Below, piece after piece: positions 22,342 to 32,272 of a DNA stretch of 34,876 bases (position 1 is its first letter; each line of letters starts with the position of its first letter). The translations under genes were made by a program, and so were the position numbers. The notes under the pieces are model-generated. The model was not told the origin of the DNA, did not search any database, and worked only from the letters and a program-made list of their open reading frames with translations. The DNA comes from Thermoanaerobaculales bacterium. Lineage in GTDB: Bacteria; Acidobacteriota; Thermoanaerobaculia; Thermoanaerobaculales; Sulfomarinibacteraceae. The stretch is taken from contig JARFRM010000209.1 in the NCBI GenBank assembly GCA_029287235.1, forward strand, positions 1 to 34,876, given 5' to 3'.

Positions 22342-24297
22342 ATGCTTGAGCTCGGCAAGGGGACGGAGATCCTCGAAAATATCGGCGGTATCGAGACAAT
22401 AGAAGACGCGTGGGCGCTTTTTCGTGCCAAAATGGGTGAAACGGAGCTGGCCAAGCTCGAGAAAATCACCACCGAAAAGGCGCTGCTGAAGATCGCCAAT
22501 TCGATTGCGGTGTGCCGACCGGACCGGGTGATGATCAACACCGGGAGCGACACCGATCTCGAGACCATCCGCGCGCTGACCATCGCCAAGGGCGAAGAGC
22601 GGGCGTTGGCCATGCCCAATCACACGATTCACTTCGATCTTGCCCAGGAGCAGGCTCGCATCGTCGACCGGACGTTCTACATCGTCAACCCCGACGAGAA
22701 GATCAGTGTGCTCGCCAAGAAGATCCTGCGCGACGACGCCCACGACTACATCGAGGACAAGATGGTCGGCATCATGGAAGGAAAGGTACTGCTTGTCGGT
22801 TTCTTCAATCGTGGTCCGGCGGGCGCCCCCGCCACCATTCCGGCGATCGAAATCACGAGCTCTGCATATGTCATGCACAGCGCCGATATGCTCTATCGGA
22901 ATTCGTACCACACCTTCGATCAGCAGGTCGTGGACACCGGGTTCTTCTTCACGAATCTCCACTCCGAAGGACCGTGGCGGGTCGAGGATCTCCCCAACGC
23001 CCGGGTCTTCATGGACCGCTCGTGGCTGACGACCTACTCCATGTTCTGCACCTACGCGGGTAACACCTTGCTGATGAAGAAGGGCAATCATCGGTTCGCG
23101 GTCGACCTGGCCACCTATTTCAATTCGGGGCAACAGCTTTCTGAGCACATGTTCATCACCGGGTTCAACGGACCGGGAGAGCGGTCGACCTACTTCTGCG
23201 GCGCCGCACCGAGCGGGTGCGGCAAAACCACGACAGCCATGGCTGGTGATCTTTTTGTCGGAGACGATCTGGCCCAGATGTGGATCGCGGACGACGGGTC
23301 GTTGCGGGCCATCAATCCCGAGAAGGGGATCTTCGGCATCGTCAACGACGTCAACTGGGACGGTGATCCCTACCTGATGAAGGTCCTTCGCGAAAAAGGC
23401 CAGGAGGTGATCTGGACCAATGTCCTCGTTGATGACGATCACAAGCCTCACTGGGAGGGCAGCGGCGAGGAACCGCCGACCAAGGGACGCAACTTCCAGG
23501 GTGACTGGTGGGAAGGCATTTCCGACGCCGACGGCAAGCGTATCCCCATCTCCCACGGCAACGCACGAATCACGGTGCGAAACGAGGCCATCGGAAACTA
23601 CGACCGTCAGGCGGCGGAATCGCCGGCGGGTGCCCACGTCAAGGTCATCACCTACAGCGGAAGGGACTCCGACACGATGCCGCCGATCTGGGTCGCCAAG
23701 AATGCGAACCACGGCGTGGTCATCGGTGCCTCCATCGTTTCCGCCGCCACCGCGACCGAAATCGGCGTGTCGGGCGTTCGACGCCAGCCCCGGGCCAACG
23801 CCCCGTTCATTCCCGGGGCGCTCGCGGACTACATGACGGCTCAGTTCGAGCTCTTCAACTCAGCGAAACTCACCGATCCTCCGATCCTCGCCGGGTTGAA
23901 CTACTTTCTGACTCACCAGGCGCGAGGCGGTGAGGGTCCCGGTCTTCTCGGCGAGAAGAGGGATGTCAAGGCCTGGCTCGGCTGGCTCGAGCGACGGAGC
24001 CACGGCGACGTCGACGCCATCGAGACCCCCGTCGGCTTCCTCCCGAAATACGATGACCTCAAAGCTCTCTTCCACGACATTATCGGCAAGGAGTACCCGC
24101 GCGAGCTCTACGACATGCAGTTCTCGCTCTACATCGACAAGATCCTCGCAAGGATCGAGCTCCAGGAAGAGGCATACGGCAAGGAGGAGAACCTCCCGGC
24201 AACGCTCTTCGAGGTCTATGCGGAGCAGCGCGAGGGTCTCCAGGCCATGAAGGCGGAGTTCGGATCGGTGGTGAAACCGGAGCAGCTCGGCGGCTGA
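22342..24297 (+). CDS. pckG: Phosphoenolpyruvate carboxykinase (GTP)
   Basis: Interconverts oxaloacetate and PEP with GTP/GDP at the start of gluconeogenesis. 651 residues from the ATG at 22342; the TTG directly before it is less likely because a GGAGG site is 7-8 nt upstream of the ATG. The kinase P-loop reads APSGCGKTTT (288-298, with the reactive Cys293), followed by the GDDLAQMW metal-binding segment near 307-314. The substrate-side segment MPPIWVAKNANHGVVIGAS aligns in character with the GTP-type region that reads FNWRHGVFMGA elsewhere. It is slightly longer than classical PckG (about 600), with differences such as SGCGKT for SACGKT. It is not the ATP family and is far shorter than the PPi-dependent type. 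It converges with the K+ channel. Confidence 0.88.
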   Translation: MLELGKGTEILENIGGIETIEDAWALFRAKMGETELAKLEKITTEKALLKIANSIAVCRPDRVMINTGSDTDLETIRALTIAKGEERALAMPNHTIHFDLAQEQARIVDRTFYIVNPDEKISVLAKKILRDDAHDYIEDKMVGIMEGKVLLVGFFNRGPAGAPATIPAIEITSSAYVMHSADMLYRNSYHTFDQQVVDTGFFFTNLHSEGPWRVEDLPNARVFMDRSWLTTYSMFCTYAGNTLLMKKGNHRFAVDLATYFNSGQQLSEHMFITGFNGPGERSTYFCGAAPSGCGKTTTAMAGDLFVGDDLAQMWIADDGSLRAINPEKGIFGIVNDVNWDGDPYLMKVLREKGQEVIWTNVLVDDDHKPHWEGSGEEPPTKGRNFQGDWWEGISDADGKRIPISHGNARITVRNEAIGNYDRQAAESPAGAHVKVITYSGRDSDTMPPIWVAKNANHGVVIGASIVSAATATEIGVSGVRRQPRANAPFIPGALADYMTAQFELFNSAKLTDPPILAGLNYFLTHQARGGEGPGLLGEKRDVKAWLGWLERRSHGDVDAIETPVGFLPKYDDLKALFHDIIGKEYPRELYDMQFSLYIDKILARIELQEEAYGKEENLPATLFEVYAEQREGLQAMKAEFGSVVKPEQLGG

Positions 24298-24320
24298 TCC
24301 GACCTTCGAGGTCAATCGAC

Positions 24321-24353
24321 GACGGGCCGTGGTTCACCGAACCGCGGCCCGTC
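24321..24353. terminator. Bidirectional hairpin terminator
   Basis: GACGGGCCGTGGTTC (24321-24335) and GAACCGCGGCCCGTC (24339-24353) form a 15-bp stem with one G-U pair and a 3-nt loop (ACC). It lies in the convergent gap between PEPCK (stop 24297) and the K+ channel (stop 24395), as expected for a shared terminator. The T-run after it is poor. Confidence 0.85.
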
Positions 24354-24360
24354 ATTAGTC

Positions 24361-24400
24361 CCTCAAACCCTCAAGCCCTCAAGACCTCAAGACCTCACTT
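24361..24400. repeat. 8-bp tandem repeat CCTCAAGA (five units)
   Basis: Five consecutive octamers, CCTCAAAC, CCTCAAGC, CCTCAAGA, CCTCAAGA and CCTCACTT. The K+ channel stop codon (24395-24397) is inside the last unit. The same octamer occurs in two three-unit arrays at 8643-8666 and 8844-8867. Confidence 0.85.
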
Positions 24401-25087
24401 CTGATCCCGCGCGATGTGGATCCCCACCAGAGCGGCGACTGTGATCGCCAGATAGAGCTGACCGAGGACGGCCTGAACCCAGGCCAGGGTGCGGGCCATC
24501 TCCGAGATCGGCGAGATGTCGCCATAACCGAGACTCGTCATGGTGACAAAGCTGAAGTAGGTGAAGATGCCGAAACTCTGATCCTCGTGCTCGATGGTCA
24601 GATAGGTGGCCAGCGTATCCGAAAACGCAAAGGCGTTGGGATTGACGAGGTAAATGAAGCTATAGACAACCGAAAACACGAGCCCGATCAGGAGATAGGC
24701 GCAGATGGAGCCGAAGATCTGCTCCGAGGTGATGCGGTTGCCGGAGAAAATGTCGTTGAAGATTCTTGACACGAGAAACACCAGGAAGACGGCGCTGGCG
24801 ATGGTCGGGATCGCGTTGATTGTCGGAGTATCGGGGGTTGCGGCATTGATGATTCCGCTTGCCACTGCCGGAACGCCGAGCACGAGACCGATGACCAGGT
24901 CGGCGCGCCTACGGGTGATCTGGAAAAGGGCGTAAATGAGGAATCCAGCTATGAGAAAACTGTCGATCCTCGACGATCCGAAGAACTTGTCGAGCAGTGG
25001 AGACGAGACGAAGAGCAGTGCCAGCGCGATGGTCAGATCTCGATAGATGTGATCACTGGGAAGCGGGCCCTGGGTCTTTGTCGTCAT
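24395..25087 (-). CDS. Two-pore-type ion channel with K+ selectivity filter
   Basis: 230 residues with about six hydrophobic segments and a pore loop carrying the K+ filter TSLGYGD at 184-190, followed by a last membrane helix VQAVLGQLYLAITVAALVGIHI. A charged, non-membrane C-terminal domain is absent, so it has no obvious RCK or cyclic-nucleotide gate. The start at 25087 overlaps the upstream single-CBS gene by 4 nt (ATGA) and has GGGAG before it. The stop lies within the octamer array. Predicted function is passive K+ flux across the inner membrane; gating could be linked to the CBS proteins encoded upstream, which is inference from context. Confidence 0.9.
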   Translation of the reverse strand: MTTKTQGPLPSDHIYRDLTIALALLFVSSPLLDKFFGSSRIDSFLIAGFLIYALFQITRRRADLVIGLVLGVPAVASGIINAATPDTPTINAIPTIASAVFLVFLVSRIFNDIFSGNRITSEQIFGSICAYLLIGLVFSVVYSFIYLVNPNAFAFSDTLATYLTIEHEDQSFGIFTYFSFVTMTSLGYGDISPISEMARTLAWVQAVLGQLYLAITVAALVGIHIARDQK

Positions 25088-25386
25088 TGTCGTCTCCCAT
25101 CTTCGAACCCGGACCTAACCCGGAGGTGATCACCCGGCATCAATCGAGCGCCCGGTCGAGATTCTCGGCAAACCGGACGATGGTGATTCAGATCATCTCG
25201 GAGATAGCCAACCACCTGGCCCGCCACGGGGACTCCGACCGTGTCGAAATCGAGCTCCGTCATGAGGTGGCCGGCGGGGAAGGCGGAGGATTCGTAGTCG
25301 AAGGAAATCAGCGGCTCCGCCACATCGAGGGCCGTAAACCCATCCAGGAATAGCTGTTTCAATCGGGCTCGGTTGGAAGGAATCAT
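25084..25386 (-). CDS. Short protein with a single CBS-like domain, possibly truncated
   Basis: 100 residues. Residues about 10-66 (LKQLFLDGFTALDVAEPLISFDY through TVGVPVAGQVVGYLRDD) look like the first half of a CBS pair; larger homologues I recall continue to a second CBS and beyond. After GYLRDD the sequence becomes Arg-rich and unlike the family, although a fragment PGDHLR could be a relic. It may therefore be a truncated gene that retained only the first domain, or a genuine small protein. Its stop overlaps the channel start (ATGA), which favours continued translation of both. CBS modules bind adenine nucleotides. A lower-confidence reading is that it is a decaying pseudogene. Confidence 0.55.
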   Translation of the reverse strand: MIPSNRARLKQLFLDGFTALDVAEPLISFDYESSAFPAGHLMTELDFDTVGVPVAGQVVGYLRDDLNHHRPVCRESRPGARLMPGDHLRVRSGFEDGRRQ

Positions 25387-25393
25387 CGACGCT

Positions 25394-25510
25394 AATTATG
25401 AATGATGAATGATGAATGATGAATGACATCGCAAAGAACGCTGAAGACTACCTTGCGATGGTGTGATGTTGTGATCGAATTCATCATTCATCATTCTGAA
25501 TTCATCATTG
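25394..25510. repeat. ATGAATG-type inverted repeat, copy 3
   Basis: AATTATGAATGATGAATGAT words at 25394-25426 face complementary words at 25477-25510. A further stem inside pairs CATCGCAA (25427-25434) with TTGCGATG (25453-25460). It sits between the single-CBS gene and the two-CBS gene. The inner arms match the CGCAAAGAACGC family seen near 8760. Confidence 0.75.
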
Positions 25511-25515
25511 TGGTT

Positions 25516-26046
25516 TCAGTTCTTCTTGAAGACCTGCGACATCTGTTCCCGGGAATGCGAGGCGGCCACCTTCTGCATGTGCTGAATGGCGGACGGCCGC
25601 TCGTGGCCGGAGGTCGTCGTGAGTCGCAACTCCCGCTCCCGGTCGATGGCGTTGGCCCATCGGTCAATGCCCTTGAGCACGTCGTGCCGGTGGATGAAAC
25701 CGACGAGACGGTCGTTCTCGGTGACCGGCAGACACGAGAAGTTGCACTCGAGAAACACCCGCGCAGCGTTCAATAAATCCATCTCGGGAGTGATCCGAAC
25801 CTCGATCTCGGACATGTGATCGGCGACAGTCCCACCTGAAATCCCCTCGTACGCCCATTGGCTCACGGTTCGGAGACAGTCCTTTTCCGAGAGCATACCG
25901 ACCACGACGCCGAGGTCATCGACCACGGGGAGCGCCGGAAAGGGTGAGCGGGCGAGGTCGTGCATGGCGTCTTTCATCGGGTCGGCGGTCTTGAATGCTC
26001 GCGTCGATCTTCCCATCGCGTTTCGGATGATCGGTGTTACTGCCAT
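25516..26046 (-). CDS. CBS-domain pair protein
   Basis: 176 residues comprising two CBS motifs, about 14-65 (PALPVVDDLGVVVGMLSEKDCLR) and about 75-127 (SCLPVTENDRLVGFIHRHDVLKG), and a short charged tail. Such stand-alone CBS pairs (Bateman modules) bind AMP, ATP or related nucleotides and report energy state. No catalytic domain is fused. The start MAVTPIIRNAMG has a GGAGAG site upstream. It lies 129 nt upstream of the single-CBS/K+ channel pair on the same strand and is divergent from nqrA. Confidence 0.88.
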   Translation of the reverse strand: MAVTPIIRNAMGRSTRAFKTADPMKDAMHDLARSPFPALPVVDDLGVVVGMLSEKDCLRTVSQWAYEGISGGTVADHMSEIEVRITPEMDLLNAARVFLECNFSCLPVTENDRLVGFIHRHDVLKGIDRWANAIDRERELRLTTTSGHERPSAIQHMQKVAASHSREQMSQVFKKN

Positions 26047-26234
26047 TGTTTCTCTCCCATCGTGCCCGGGTCAGGCGGCCTCTCAGAATAGACGATCCCG
26101 GGATCGATTCAGATATCTGCTTTAACGAATCCGAATTCCGGTTTATTCTTGGCCGGCTCATCCCGCAGGAGGCGGGCCATCCACCATCGATGGTCTCACT
26201 CCGATCCGGGGAGCCGGGAGGTGAAAGAACCGAG

Positions 26235-27617
26235 ATGGCCGTTCATACGATCAAGAAAGGACTCGATCTCCCGATCACAGGGGAACCAGTACAGGACATC
26301 GAGGCAGCACCGTCCGCACCGAGGGTGGCGCTCCTCGCGCGGGACTACCAGTTCATGAAACCGCGGATGCACGTGGCGGTGGGTGACCGGGTCAAACGCG
26401 GTCAGCTGCTCTTCGAAGACCGCAAGACGGACGGGGTTCGATTCACCTCACCGGGCGCCGGGTCAGTGGCCGCCATCAACCGTGGTCATCGCCGGGCATT
26501 CCAGTCGATGGTGATCGAGCTCAGCGATGCCGAAAGGGAAGGCCGGCCGAGCGACGACGACTTCTCGGTGTTCGAGAGCTTCGCCGGTGAAGAGGTGTCC
26601 ACCCTTGATGCCGACCGGGTCCGTGCGTTGCTTGTGGAATCGGGGCAGTGGGTCGCGCTGCGGACCCGCCCCTTTTCCAAGGTGCCGGGTCCGGAGGAGA
26701 CCTGCCACTCGATCTTCGTGACCGCCATGGACACGAATCCGCTGGCCGCCGACCCCGACGTCGTCATGGCGGACAGACAGGGAGATTTCAACCGTGGTCT
26801 CGAGGTGTTGACCAAGCTGACCGAGGGCCCGGTCTACCTGTGTTGTTCACCGAACTCCACCCTCGGCAGAACCGACGTCGCCGGGGTTCAGGTCGAGCAT
26901 TTCAAGGGCAAACACCCCGCCGGGCTCGCCGGAACCCACATCCACATGCTCGACCCGGTCAATCGTGACAAGACTGTTTGGTACGTGGGTTACCAGGATG
27001 TCGCGGCCATGGGGGCACTCTTCGCAGCCGGACGGCTCGACGTCGGGCGGGTGGTGGCGTTGGGCGGTCCGGTTGTGAATCAGCCGCGGCTGTTGGCGAC
27101 CCGCATCGGCGCGGCGATCAAACCTCTCGTGGAGAACGAGCTACACACGGGGGTCAATCGGGTGGTTTCCGGGTCAGTGCTCGATGGGTACGCCGCCAGC
27201 GGGAAGGTTTTCGGCTTTCTCGGCCGCTATGCGAATCAGGTGTCGTGCCTGGCCGAGGGCGACAAACGGGAATTCCTCGGCTGGCTCTGGCCGGGTTTCG
27301 ACCGATTCTCGGTGAGCCGTGCCTTCGGCTCGGCGCTTCGCGGTCGATCGGCTCGATATGATTTCACCACCACCACAAACGGTGCGCACCGCGCCATGGT
27401 CCCCATCGGTCTGTTCGAGAAGATGATGCCCCTCGACATCATGCCGACGTTCCTGCTCCGTTCCCTGCTGATGGACGACCTCGAACGCGCAGAGGCGTTG
27501 GGTTGTCTCGAGCTTGACGAGGAAGATCTCGCGCTGTGTGCCTTCGTCAGCCCGGGCAAGGAAAACTACGGACCGGCACTGCGGCGAAATCTCCTCGAGA
27601 TTTGGAAGGAGGGCTGA
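26235..27617 (+). CDS. nqrA: Na+-NQR subunit A
   Basis: Cytoplasmic-side quinone-binding subunit of the Na+-translocating NADH:quinone oxidoreductase. 460 residues from the ATG at 26235 ([18 protein letters not shown]), the family's usual N-terminus; the reading frame to 26034 upstream is not supported. The N-terminal RnfC-like barrel has [18 protein letters not shown], and later [18 protein letters not shown] is a strongly conserved signature. GGAGGTG lies 11 nt before the ATG. First gene of the nqr locus, divergent from the CBS-pair gene. The length is normal and no motif is damaged. Confidence 0.96.
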   Translation: MAVHTIKKGLDLPITGEPVQDIEAAPSAPRVALLARDYQFMKPRMHVAVGDRVKRGQLLFEDRKTDGVRFTSPGAGSVAAINRGHRRAFQSMVIELSDAEREGRPSDDDFSVFESFAGEEVSTLDADRVRALLVESGQWVALRTRPFSKVPGPEETCHSIFVTAMDTNPLAADPDVVMADRQGDFNRGLEVLTKLTEGPVYLCCSPNSTLGRTDVAGVQVEHFKGKHPAGLAGTHIHMLDPVNRDKTVWYVGYQDVAAMGALFAAGRLDVGRVVALGGPVVNQPRLLATRIGAAIKPLVENELHTGVNRVVSGSVLDGYAASGKVFGFLGRYANQVSCLAEGDKREFLGWLWPGFDRFSVSRAFGSALRGRSARYDFTTTTNGAHRAMVPIGLFEKMMPLDIMPTFLLRSLLMDDLERAEALGCLELDEEDLALCAFVSPGKENYGPALRRNLLEIWKEG

Positions 27618-28849
27618 TGCGATTCCTTCGCACTTTCCTCGACAAGCTGGAGCCCCACTTCGATCGCGGTGGAAAGCTCGAGTTCTTCTACCCTCTGTAT
27701 GAGTCGGTCGATACGCTGTTCTACACCCCGGGCGAGGTCAACCGCGGCACCGTCCACGTCCGTGACGGGCTCAATCTGAAGCGGATGATGATCTGGGTCG
27801 TGATCGCGTTGATGCCCATCGTCTTCATGGCCATGTACAACACGGGCCTGCAGGCCGCTCGCGCGATCGCTGCCGGAGCGACCCCAATGGACAACTGGCA
27901 GAGCAGGCTCTTTCAGGCCATGGGGTTTGATTTCACCACCGATCTCGTCGCCTGCTTCGTCTACGGATCGCTCTACTTCATCCCGGTGTTCGTGGTGGGA
28001 TTCGCCGTCGGCATCGGCATCGAGGTGCTCTTCTGCATGATCCGCGGCCACGAGGTCAACGAGGGCTTCTTTGTCACCGGCTTTCTGCTGCCCCTGACCC
28101 TTCCGCCGACGATCCCCCTGTGGCAGGTTGCCACCGGGGTCGCGTTCGGTGTGATCATCGGCAAGGAGGTCTTCGGTGGGACCGGGATGAACTTCCTCAA
28201 CCCGGCGCTCACGGCTCGAGCCTTTCTGTTCTTTGCCTATCCGGCTGAGATCTCGGGCGACGAGCCCTGGATCGCCGCGGACTTTGTCGGGGTGGATGGC
28301 GTCAGTGGCGCCACCTGGTTGGCGACGGCAATGGGTGAGGGCCCGAAGGCATTGGGGGCCATCGGATCCGAAGCGTGGTGGCAGGCCTTCATCGGTCTGA
28401 TGCCCGGCTCCATGGGCGAGACCTCGGCTCTACTCTGTCTGGTCGGGGCGTTCATCCTGATCGCGACCGGAATCGGATCCTGGCGAACCATGGCGGGCGT
28501 CACAGTCGGTACCGCCGCCATGGTCGTTCTGCTGAACGCCGTCGGTTCATCGACCAACCCGGCATTCGGGGTCCCGTTCGGATGGCACGTCGTTCTCGGT
28601 GGTTGGGCCTTCGGTACGGTCTTTATGGCCACCGATCCGGTGTCGTCTGCATTCACCGACAAAGGGCGGTGGATCTACGGCGTCGGCATCGGCATCATGG
28701 CGGTCCTCGTTCGGGTGGTCAACCCAGCCTACCCCGAAGGCATGATGCTGGCGATTCTTTTCATGAACATGTTCGCGCCGTTCATCGATCATTTCTTTGT
28801 CCAGGCGAACATCAAACGGAGGTTGGCGCGAAATGCAGCAGCGCAGTAA
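27617..28849 (+). CDS. nqrB: Na+-NQR subunit B
   Basis: Membrane subunit carrying a covalent FMN and riboflavin, central to the Na+ pathway. 410 residues with about ten membrane segments. The flavinylation motif is DGVSGATW with Thr233 as likely acceptor. Its start overlaps the nqrA stop by one base (TGATG). The conserved N-terminal [14 protein letters not shown] and the [17 protein letters not shown] loop are present. The tail overlaps nqrC by 17 nt. Covalent attachment needs ApbE, encoded downstream. Confidence 0.96.
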   Translation: MRFLRTFLDKLEPHFDRGGKLEFFYPLYESVDTLFYTPGEVNRGTVHVRDGLNLKRMMIWVVIALMPIVFMAMYNTGLQAARAIAAGATPMDNWQSRLFQAMGFDFTTDLVACFVYGSLYFIPVFVVGFAVGIGIEVLFCMIRGHEVNEGFFVTGFLLPLTLPPTIPLWQVATGVAFGVIIGKEVFGGTGMNFLNPALTARAFLFFAYPAEISGDEPWIAADFVGVDGVSGATWLATAMGEGPKALGAIGSEAWWQAFIGLMPGSMGETSALLCLVGAFILIATGIGSWRTMAGVTVGTAAMVVLLNAVGSSTNPAFGVPFGWHVVLGGWAFGTVFMATDPVSSAFTDKGRWIYGVGIGIMAVLVRVVNPAYPEGMMLAILFMNMFAPFIDHFFVQANIKRRLARNAAAQ

Positions 28850-29618
28850 CGCCTATATCATCGGCTTCGCCGCAGTTGTGTGTCTTGCGTGCTCCATCGT
28901 CGTCTCCACGGCGTCGGTTGCGCTCAGGCCGCTCCAAACGGCGAACAAGGAACTCGACCGCAAGAAACAGGTGCTCACCGTCGCTGGTCTTGTCGAGGCC
29001 GGTCAGGCCGTCGATGCGACCGAGGTCCGGCAACTCTTTGGCGAGAACATCGTGGCCCGCGCGGTGGAGCTGTCCACCGGTGCCTACGACGAGTCGGTGG
29101 ACCCGGTGTCGTACGATCAACGCAAGGCGACCCGCGACCCCGAGCTGAGCAGACCTGCTGATCCCAACAACGCCGGCGTCCGGCGGCTGCCCTACAAGGC
29201 GGTTGTCTACCAGAAGATGGTCGACGACGAGATCGCAATGGTGATTCTGCCCATCGAGGGCGCCGGTCTGTGGTCGACCCTCTACGGTTTCATCGCCCTC
29301 GCTCCCGATGTCTCGACCATTGAGGGCATTACGTTTTACGAGCACGGTGAGACCCCTGGGCTCGGAGGCGAGGTCGACAACCCGTCGTGGAAAGCGCTGT
29401 GGCCCGGACGTCAGGCCTTCGACGACAGCGGCGAGATCGCGATCGAGGTGATCAAGGGCTTTGCCGGACCGCCCGAAGAGGATCCCTACAAGGTCGACGG
29501 GTTGTCCGGCGCGACCATCACCGCGCGCGGTGTGTCCCACCTCGTTCGGTTCTGGCTCGGCGAGGACGGTTTCGGTCCCTACCTCGACAGCTTCCGGGGC
29601 GCGCAGGGAGAGGCGTGA
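28833..29618 (+). CDS. nqrC: Na+-NQR subunit C
   Basis: Periplasm-facing subunit with one N-terminal membrane helix (about 9-30) and a flavin domain. 261 residues. The FMN attachment motif is DGLSGATI with Thr228, the substrate of ApbE. The start at 28833 overlaps the end of nqrB by 17 nt; the stop overlaps nqrD (TGATG). Sequence features include [11 protein letters not shown] and [11 protein letters not shown], typical of NqrC. Confidence 0.96.
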   Translation: MQQRSNAYIIGFAAVVCLACSIVVSTASVALRPLQTANKELDRKKQVLTVAGLVEAGQAVDATEVRQLFGENIVARAVELSTGAYDESVDPVSYDQRKATRDPELSRPADPNNAGVRRLPYKAVVYQKMVDDEIAMVILPIEGAGLWSTLYGFIALAPDVSTIEGITFYEHGETPGLGGEVDNPSWKALWPGRQAFDDSGEIAIEVIKGFAGPPEEDPYKVDGLSGATITARGVSHLVRFWLGEDGFGPYLDSFRGAQGEA

Positions 29619-30238
29619 TGAAGCAGTCGCAGAAAAAGGCCCTCCTCGACCCGCTGTTCAACGACAACCCGATCACCGCCCAGGTGCTCGGGATCTGCTC
29701 GGCGCTGGCCGTGACCACGAAGCTGGAAACCTCGGTGGTGATGTCGATCGCGGTAATCGCGGTGCTGAGCTTGTCAAACCTCTCGGTGTCTCTGATCCGC
29801 AACCTCATCCCGTCGTCGATCAGGATCATCGTCCAGCTGACGATCATCGCGTCGCTGGTGATCCTGACGGATCAGATCCTCCAGGCCTACGTCTACGACA
29901 TTTCCAAACAGCTTTCGGTCTTTGTCGGTCTGATCATCACGAACTGCATCATCATGGGTCGGGCCGAGGCCTTCGCCATGCAGAATCCACCTTTCGACAG
30001 CCTGCTTGACGGCCTCGGCAATGGATTCGGCTACAGTCTGGTCCTCATCGCCGTCGGCTTTTTCCGCGAGCTCTTCGGGGCCGGGAAGCTCTTCGGCATC
30101 CAGGTCCTACCTTTGGTGACCGAGGGAGGCTGGTACCAGCCCAACGGGCTCTTCATCCTGTCACCGGGCGCCTTCTTCCTGATAGGGATCTTTATCTGGA
30201 TGCTCCATACCTGGAAGCCGCAACTGCAGGAGGACTGA
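29618..30238 (+). CDS. nqrD: Na+-NQR subunit D
   Basis: Integral membrane subunit of 206 residues with six hydrophobic segments, paired with NqrE and holding the Fe site coordinated between the two. Distinctive segments are [37 protein letters not shown] and [14 protein letters not shown]. The ITNC and GICSA cysteines fit the intramembrane Fe(Cys)4 site described in the family. The start was chosen at 29618, where it overlaps the nqrC stop. Confidence 0.96.
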   Translation: MKQSQKKALLDPLFNDNPITAQVLGICSALAVTTKLETSVVMSIAVIAVLSLSNLSVSLIRNLIPSSIRIIVQLTIIASLVILTDQILQAYVYDISKQLSVFVGLIITNCIIMGRAEAFAMQNPPFDSLLDGLGNGFGYSLVLIAVGFFRELFGAGKLFGIQVLPLVTEGGWYQPNGLFILSPGAFFLIGIFIWMLHTWKPQLQED

Positions 30239-30239
30239 G

Positions 30240-30857
30240 ATGCTCGAACACTACCTCAGCCTTGCCGTCAAGGCCGTCTTCGTCGAGAACATGGCCCTGG
30301 CGTTCTTCCTCGGCATGTGCTCGTTCCTCGCCGTGTCGAAGAAGGTCGAAACCGCCGTCGGGCTCGGTGCCGCGGTCACCTTTGTGCTGACCGTGACGAC
30401 GCCGTTGAACAATCTGCTCTACAACTATCTGCTCGCCGAGGGGGCGCTGGTCTGGCTCAATCCTTCCTGGGCTTCGGTCGACCTGAGCTTTGTTCGGTTT
30501 CTCGCATTCATCGGGTCGATTGCGGCGTCGGTCCAGGTCGTCGAGATGACCCTCGACCGCTATGTTCCGAAGCTCTACGCGGCGCTCGGGGTCTTTCTGC
30601 CGTTGATCGCCGTCAACTGCGCCATCCTCGGCGGCTCGCTCTTCATGGTCGAGCGCGACTACACCCTTGGCGAGAGCGCGGTCTTCGGATTCGGCTCGGG
30701 CCTCGGATTCTGGCTCGCCATCGTGGCGCTGGCGGCGATTCGGGAAAAGATAGTCTACTCCGATGTTCCACCCGCCCTGCGGGGCCTCGGGATCACATTC
30801 CTCATCACGGGTCTGATGGCCATCGGTTTCATGGCCTTCGCGGGCATCCAGCTGTAG
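30240..30857 (+). CDS. nqrE: Na+-NQR subunit E
   Basis: 205-residue membrane subunit, an inverted-topology relative of NqrD. Typical family sequence: [28 protein letters not shown], with a cysteine (GMCSF) matching that of NqrD, and [17 protein letters not shown] with the second. Together they should form the shared Fe site. Separated from nqrD by one base. Confidence 0.96.
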   Translation: MLEHYLSLAVKAVFVENMALAFFLGMCSFLAVSKKVETAVGLGAAVTFVLTVTTPLNNLLYNYLLAEGALVWLNPSWASVDLSFVRFLAFIGSIAASVQVVEMTLDRYVPKLYAALGVFLPLIAVNCAILGGSLFMVERDYTLGESAVFGFGSGLGFWLAIVALAAIREKIVYSDVPPALRGLGITFLITGLMAIGFMAFAGIQL

Positions 30858-30870
30858 GCGGGGGGCGTCG

Positions 30871-32097
30871 ATGATCACCATCACTCTCGGAGTTACCGTA
30901 TTCGTTGCCGTCATCGTGGCGTTGGTCGTGATCCTGATGGCGGCGAGGTCCAAGCTGGTCGCGACGGGCGACGTCACCATCACCATCAACGAGGATCCGG
31001 AGAAAGCGCTCACGACACCGGCCGGCGGAACCCTGCTCAACACCCTGGCCGACAACAAGATCTTCATCCCCTCGGCGTGCGGCGGCAAAGGGACCTGCGG
31101 CGTCTGCAAGGTGGACGTCTCCTCGGGGGGCGGCGCCCTTCTACCCACCGAGACATCGCACATCAATCGCGGCGAAGCGCGTAACGGAACGCGGCTGTCC
31201 TGCCAGGTCAAGGTCAAGCAGGACATGAAGATCGAGGTCGAGCCCGAGATCTTCAACGTTCGAAAATGGACGTGCCGGGTCCGGTCGAATCGCAACGTCG
31301 CCACGTTCATCAAAGAGCTCGTCCTCGAGCTTCCCGAGGGTGAAGCCGTGCCCTTCCGCGCGGGCGGATACATCCAAATCGAGTGCCCGCCGCACGAAGT
31401 TCACTACAAGGATTTCGACATCGAGGAAGAGTACCGGGCGGATTGGGACAAGTACAACGTCTGGCAGTACACGTCCAAAGTGGACGAGGGTGTGACCCGG
31501 GCCTACTCCATGGCCAACTATCCGGAGGAAGAGGGCATCATCATGCTCAATGTGAGGATCGCCTCTCCACCTCCCAACATGCCCAACGTGCCGCCGGGGA
31601 TCATGTCCTCCTACATCTTCTCGCTGAAACCCGGCGACGAGGTCACCATTTCGGGCCCGTTCGGCGAGTTTTTCGCACGGGACACCGCCAACGAGATGGT
31701 CTTCATCGGCGGCGGCGCCGGGATGGCGCCCATGCGGTCGCACATTTTCGACCAGTTCCGCCGGCTCAACACCGACCGCAAGGTGAGCTTCTGGTACGGC
31801 GCGCGAAGTTTGTGCGAAGCCTTCTACCAGGAAGACTTCGACGACATCCGAGCCGAGAACGACAACTTCGACTGGACTTTGGCGCTGTCGGAACCTCTGA
31901 CCGAGGATAACTGGGACGGCAAGACCGGGTTCATCCACCAGGTGGTCTACGACAACTATCTCAAGGACCATCCGGCGCCGGAGGACTGCGAGTATTACAT
32001 GTGCGGTCCGCCAATGATGAACTCGGCCTGCATTCGGATGCTCACCGATCTCGGGGTCGAGCCGGAGAACATCATGCTCGACGATTTCGGCGGGTAA
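30871..32097 (+). CDS. nqrF: Na+-NQR subunit F (NADH- and FAD-binding, 2Fe-2S)
   Basis: Electron entry subunit of 408 residues: one N-terminal membrane helix (about 3-24), a ferredoxin domain with cluster cysteines Cys70, Cys76, Cys79 and Cys111, and a flavodoxin-reductase-like FAD/NADH domain with [29 protein letters not shown] and YYMCGPPMM. Cysteine positions equal those known from Vibrio NqrF. A GGGGGG stretch lies before the ATG. A 175-bp gap with an imperfect inverted repeat separates it from apbE. Confidence 0.96.
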   Translation: MITITLGVTVFVAVIVALVVILMAARSKLVATGDVTITINEDPEKALTTPAGGTLLNTLADNKIFIPSACGGKGTCGVCKVDVSSGGGALLPTETSHINRGEARNGTRLSCQVKVKQDMKIEVEPEIFNVRKWTCRVRSNRNVATFIKELVLELPEGEAVPFRAGGYIQIECPPHEVHYKDFDIEEEYRADWDKYNVWQYTSKVDEGVTRAYSMANYPEEEGIIMLNVRIASPPPNMPNVPPGIMSSYIFSLKPGDEVTISGPFGEFFARDTANEMVFIGGGAGMAPMRSHIFDQFRRLNTDRKVSFWYGARSLCEAFYQEDFDDIRAENDNFDWTLALSEPLTEDNWDGKTGFIHQVVYDNYLKDHPAPEDCEYYMCGPPMMNSACIRMLTDLGVEPENIMLDDFGG

Positions 32098-32167
32098 GGC
32101 CGACAGGCCGGGAGAATCCGGTGGAAACGTCGCGGCCTGCCGCTCTCAACGGTCGGGTATCCACCCG

Positions 32168-32250
32168 AACCGCGAAGGCACGAAGACGCGCAGTTTTTCA
32201 CGAAGGAGACTTCCCTGTGGATGACTTTGCGTCTTTGAGTCTTGGTGGTT
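32168..32250. repeat. Imperfect inverted repeat of the AACCGCGAAGGCACGAAGACGC family
   Basis: AACCGCGAAGGCACGAAGACGC (22 nt, 32168-32189, described here in part) pairs with 32229-32250 at 17 of 22 positions. It resembles the accgcaaagatcgccaagaacgcc intergenic repeats at about 8750 and 33672. It separates nqrF from apbE. Confidence 0.6.
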
Positions 32251-32272
32251 GTGACGTTCGAGGGGAGTTCCG

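Noticed and set aside
22120-23712. 530-residue minus-strand ORF antisense to PEPCK
   Set aside because: The plus strand carries clear PEPCK motifs; the antisense frame is open only because of codon bias in GC-rich DNA.
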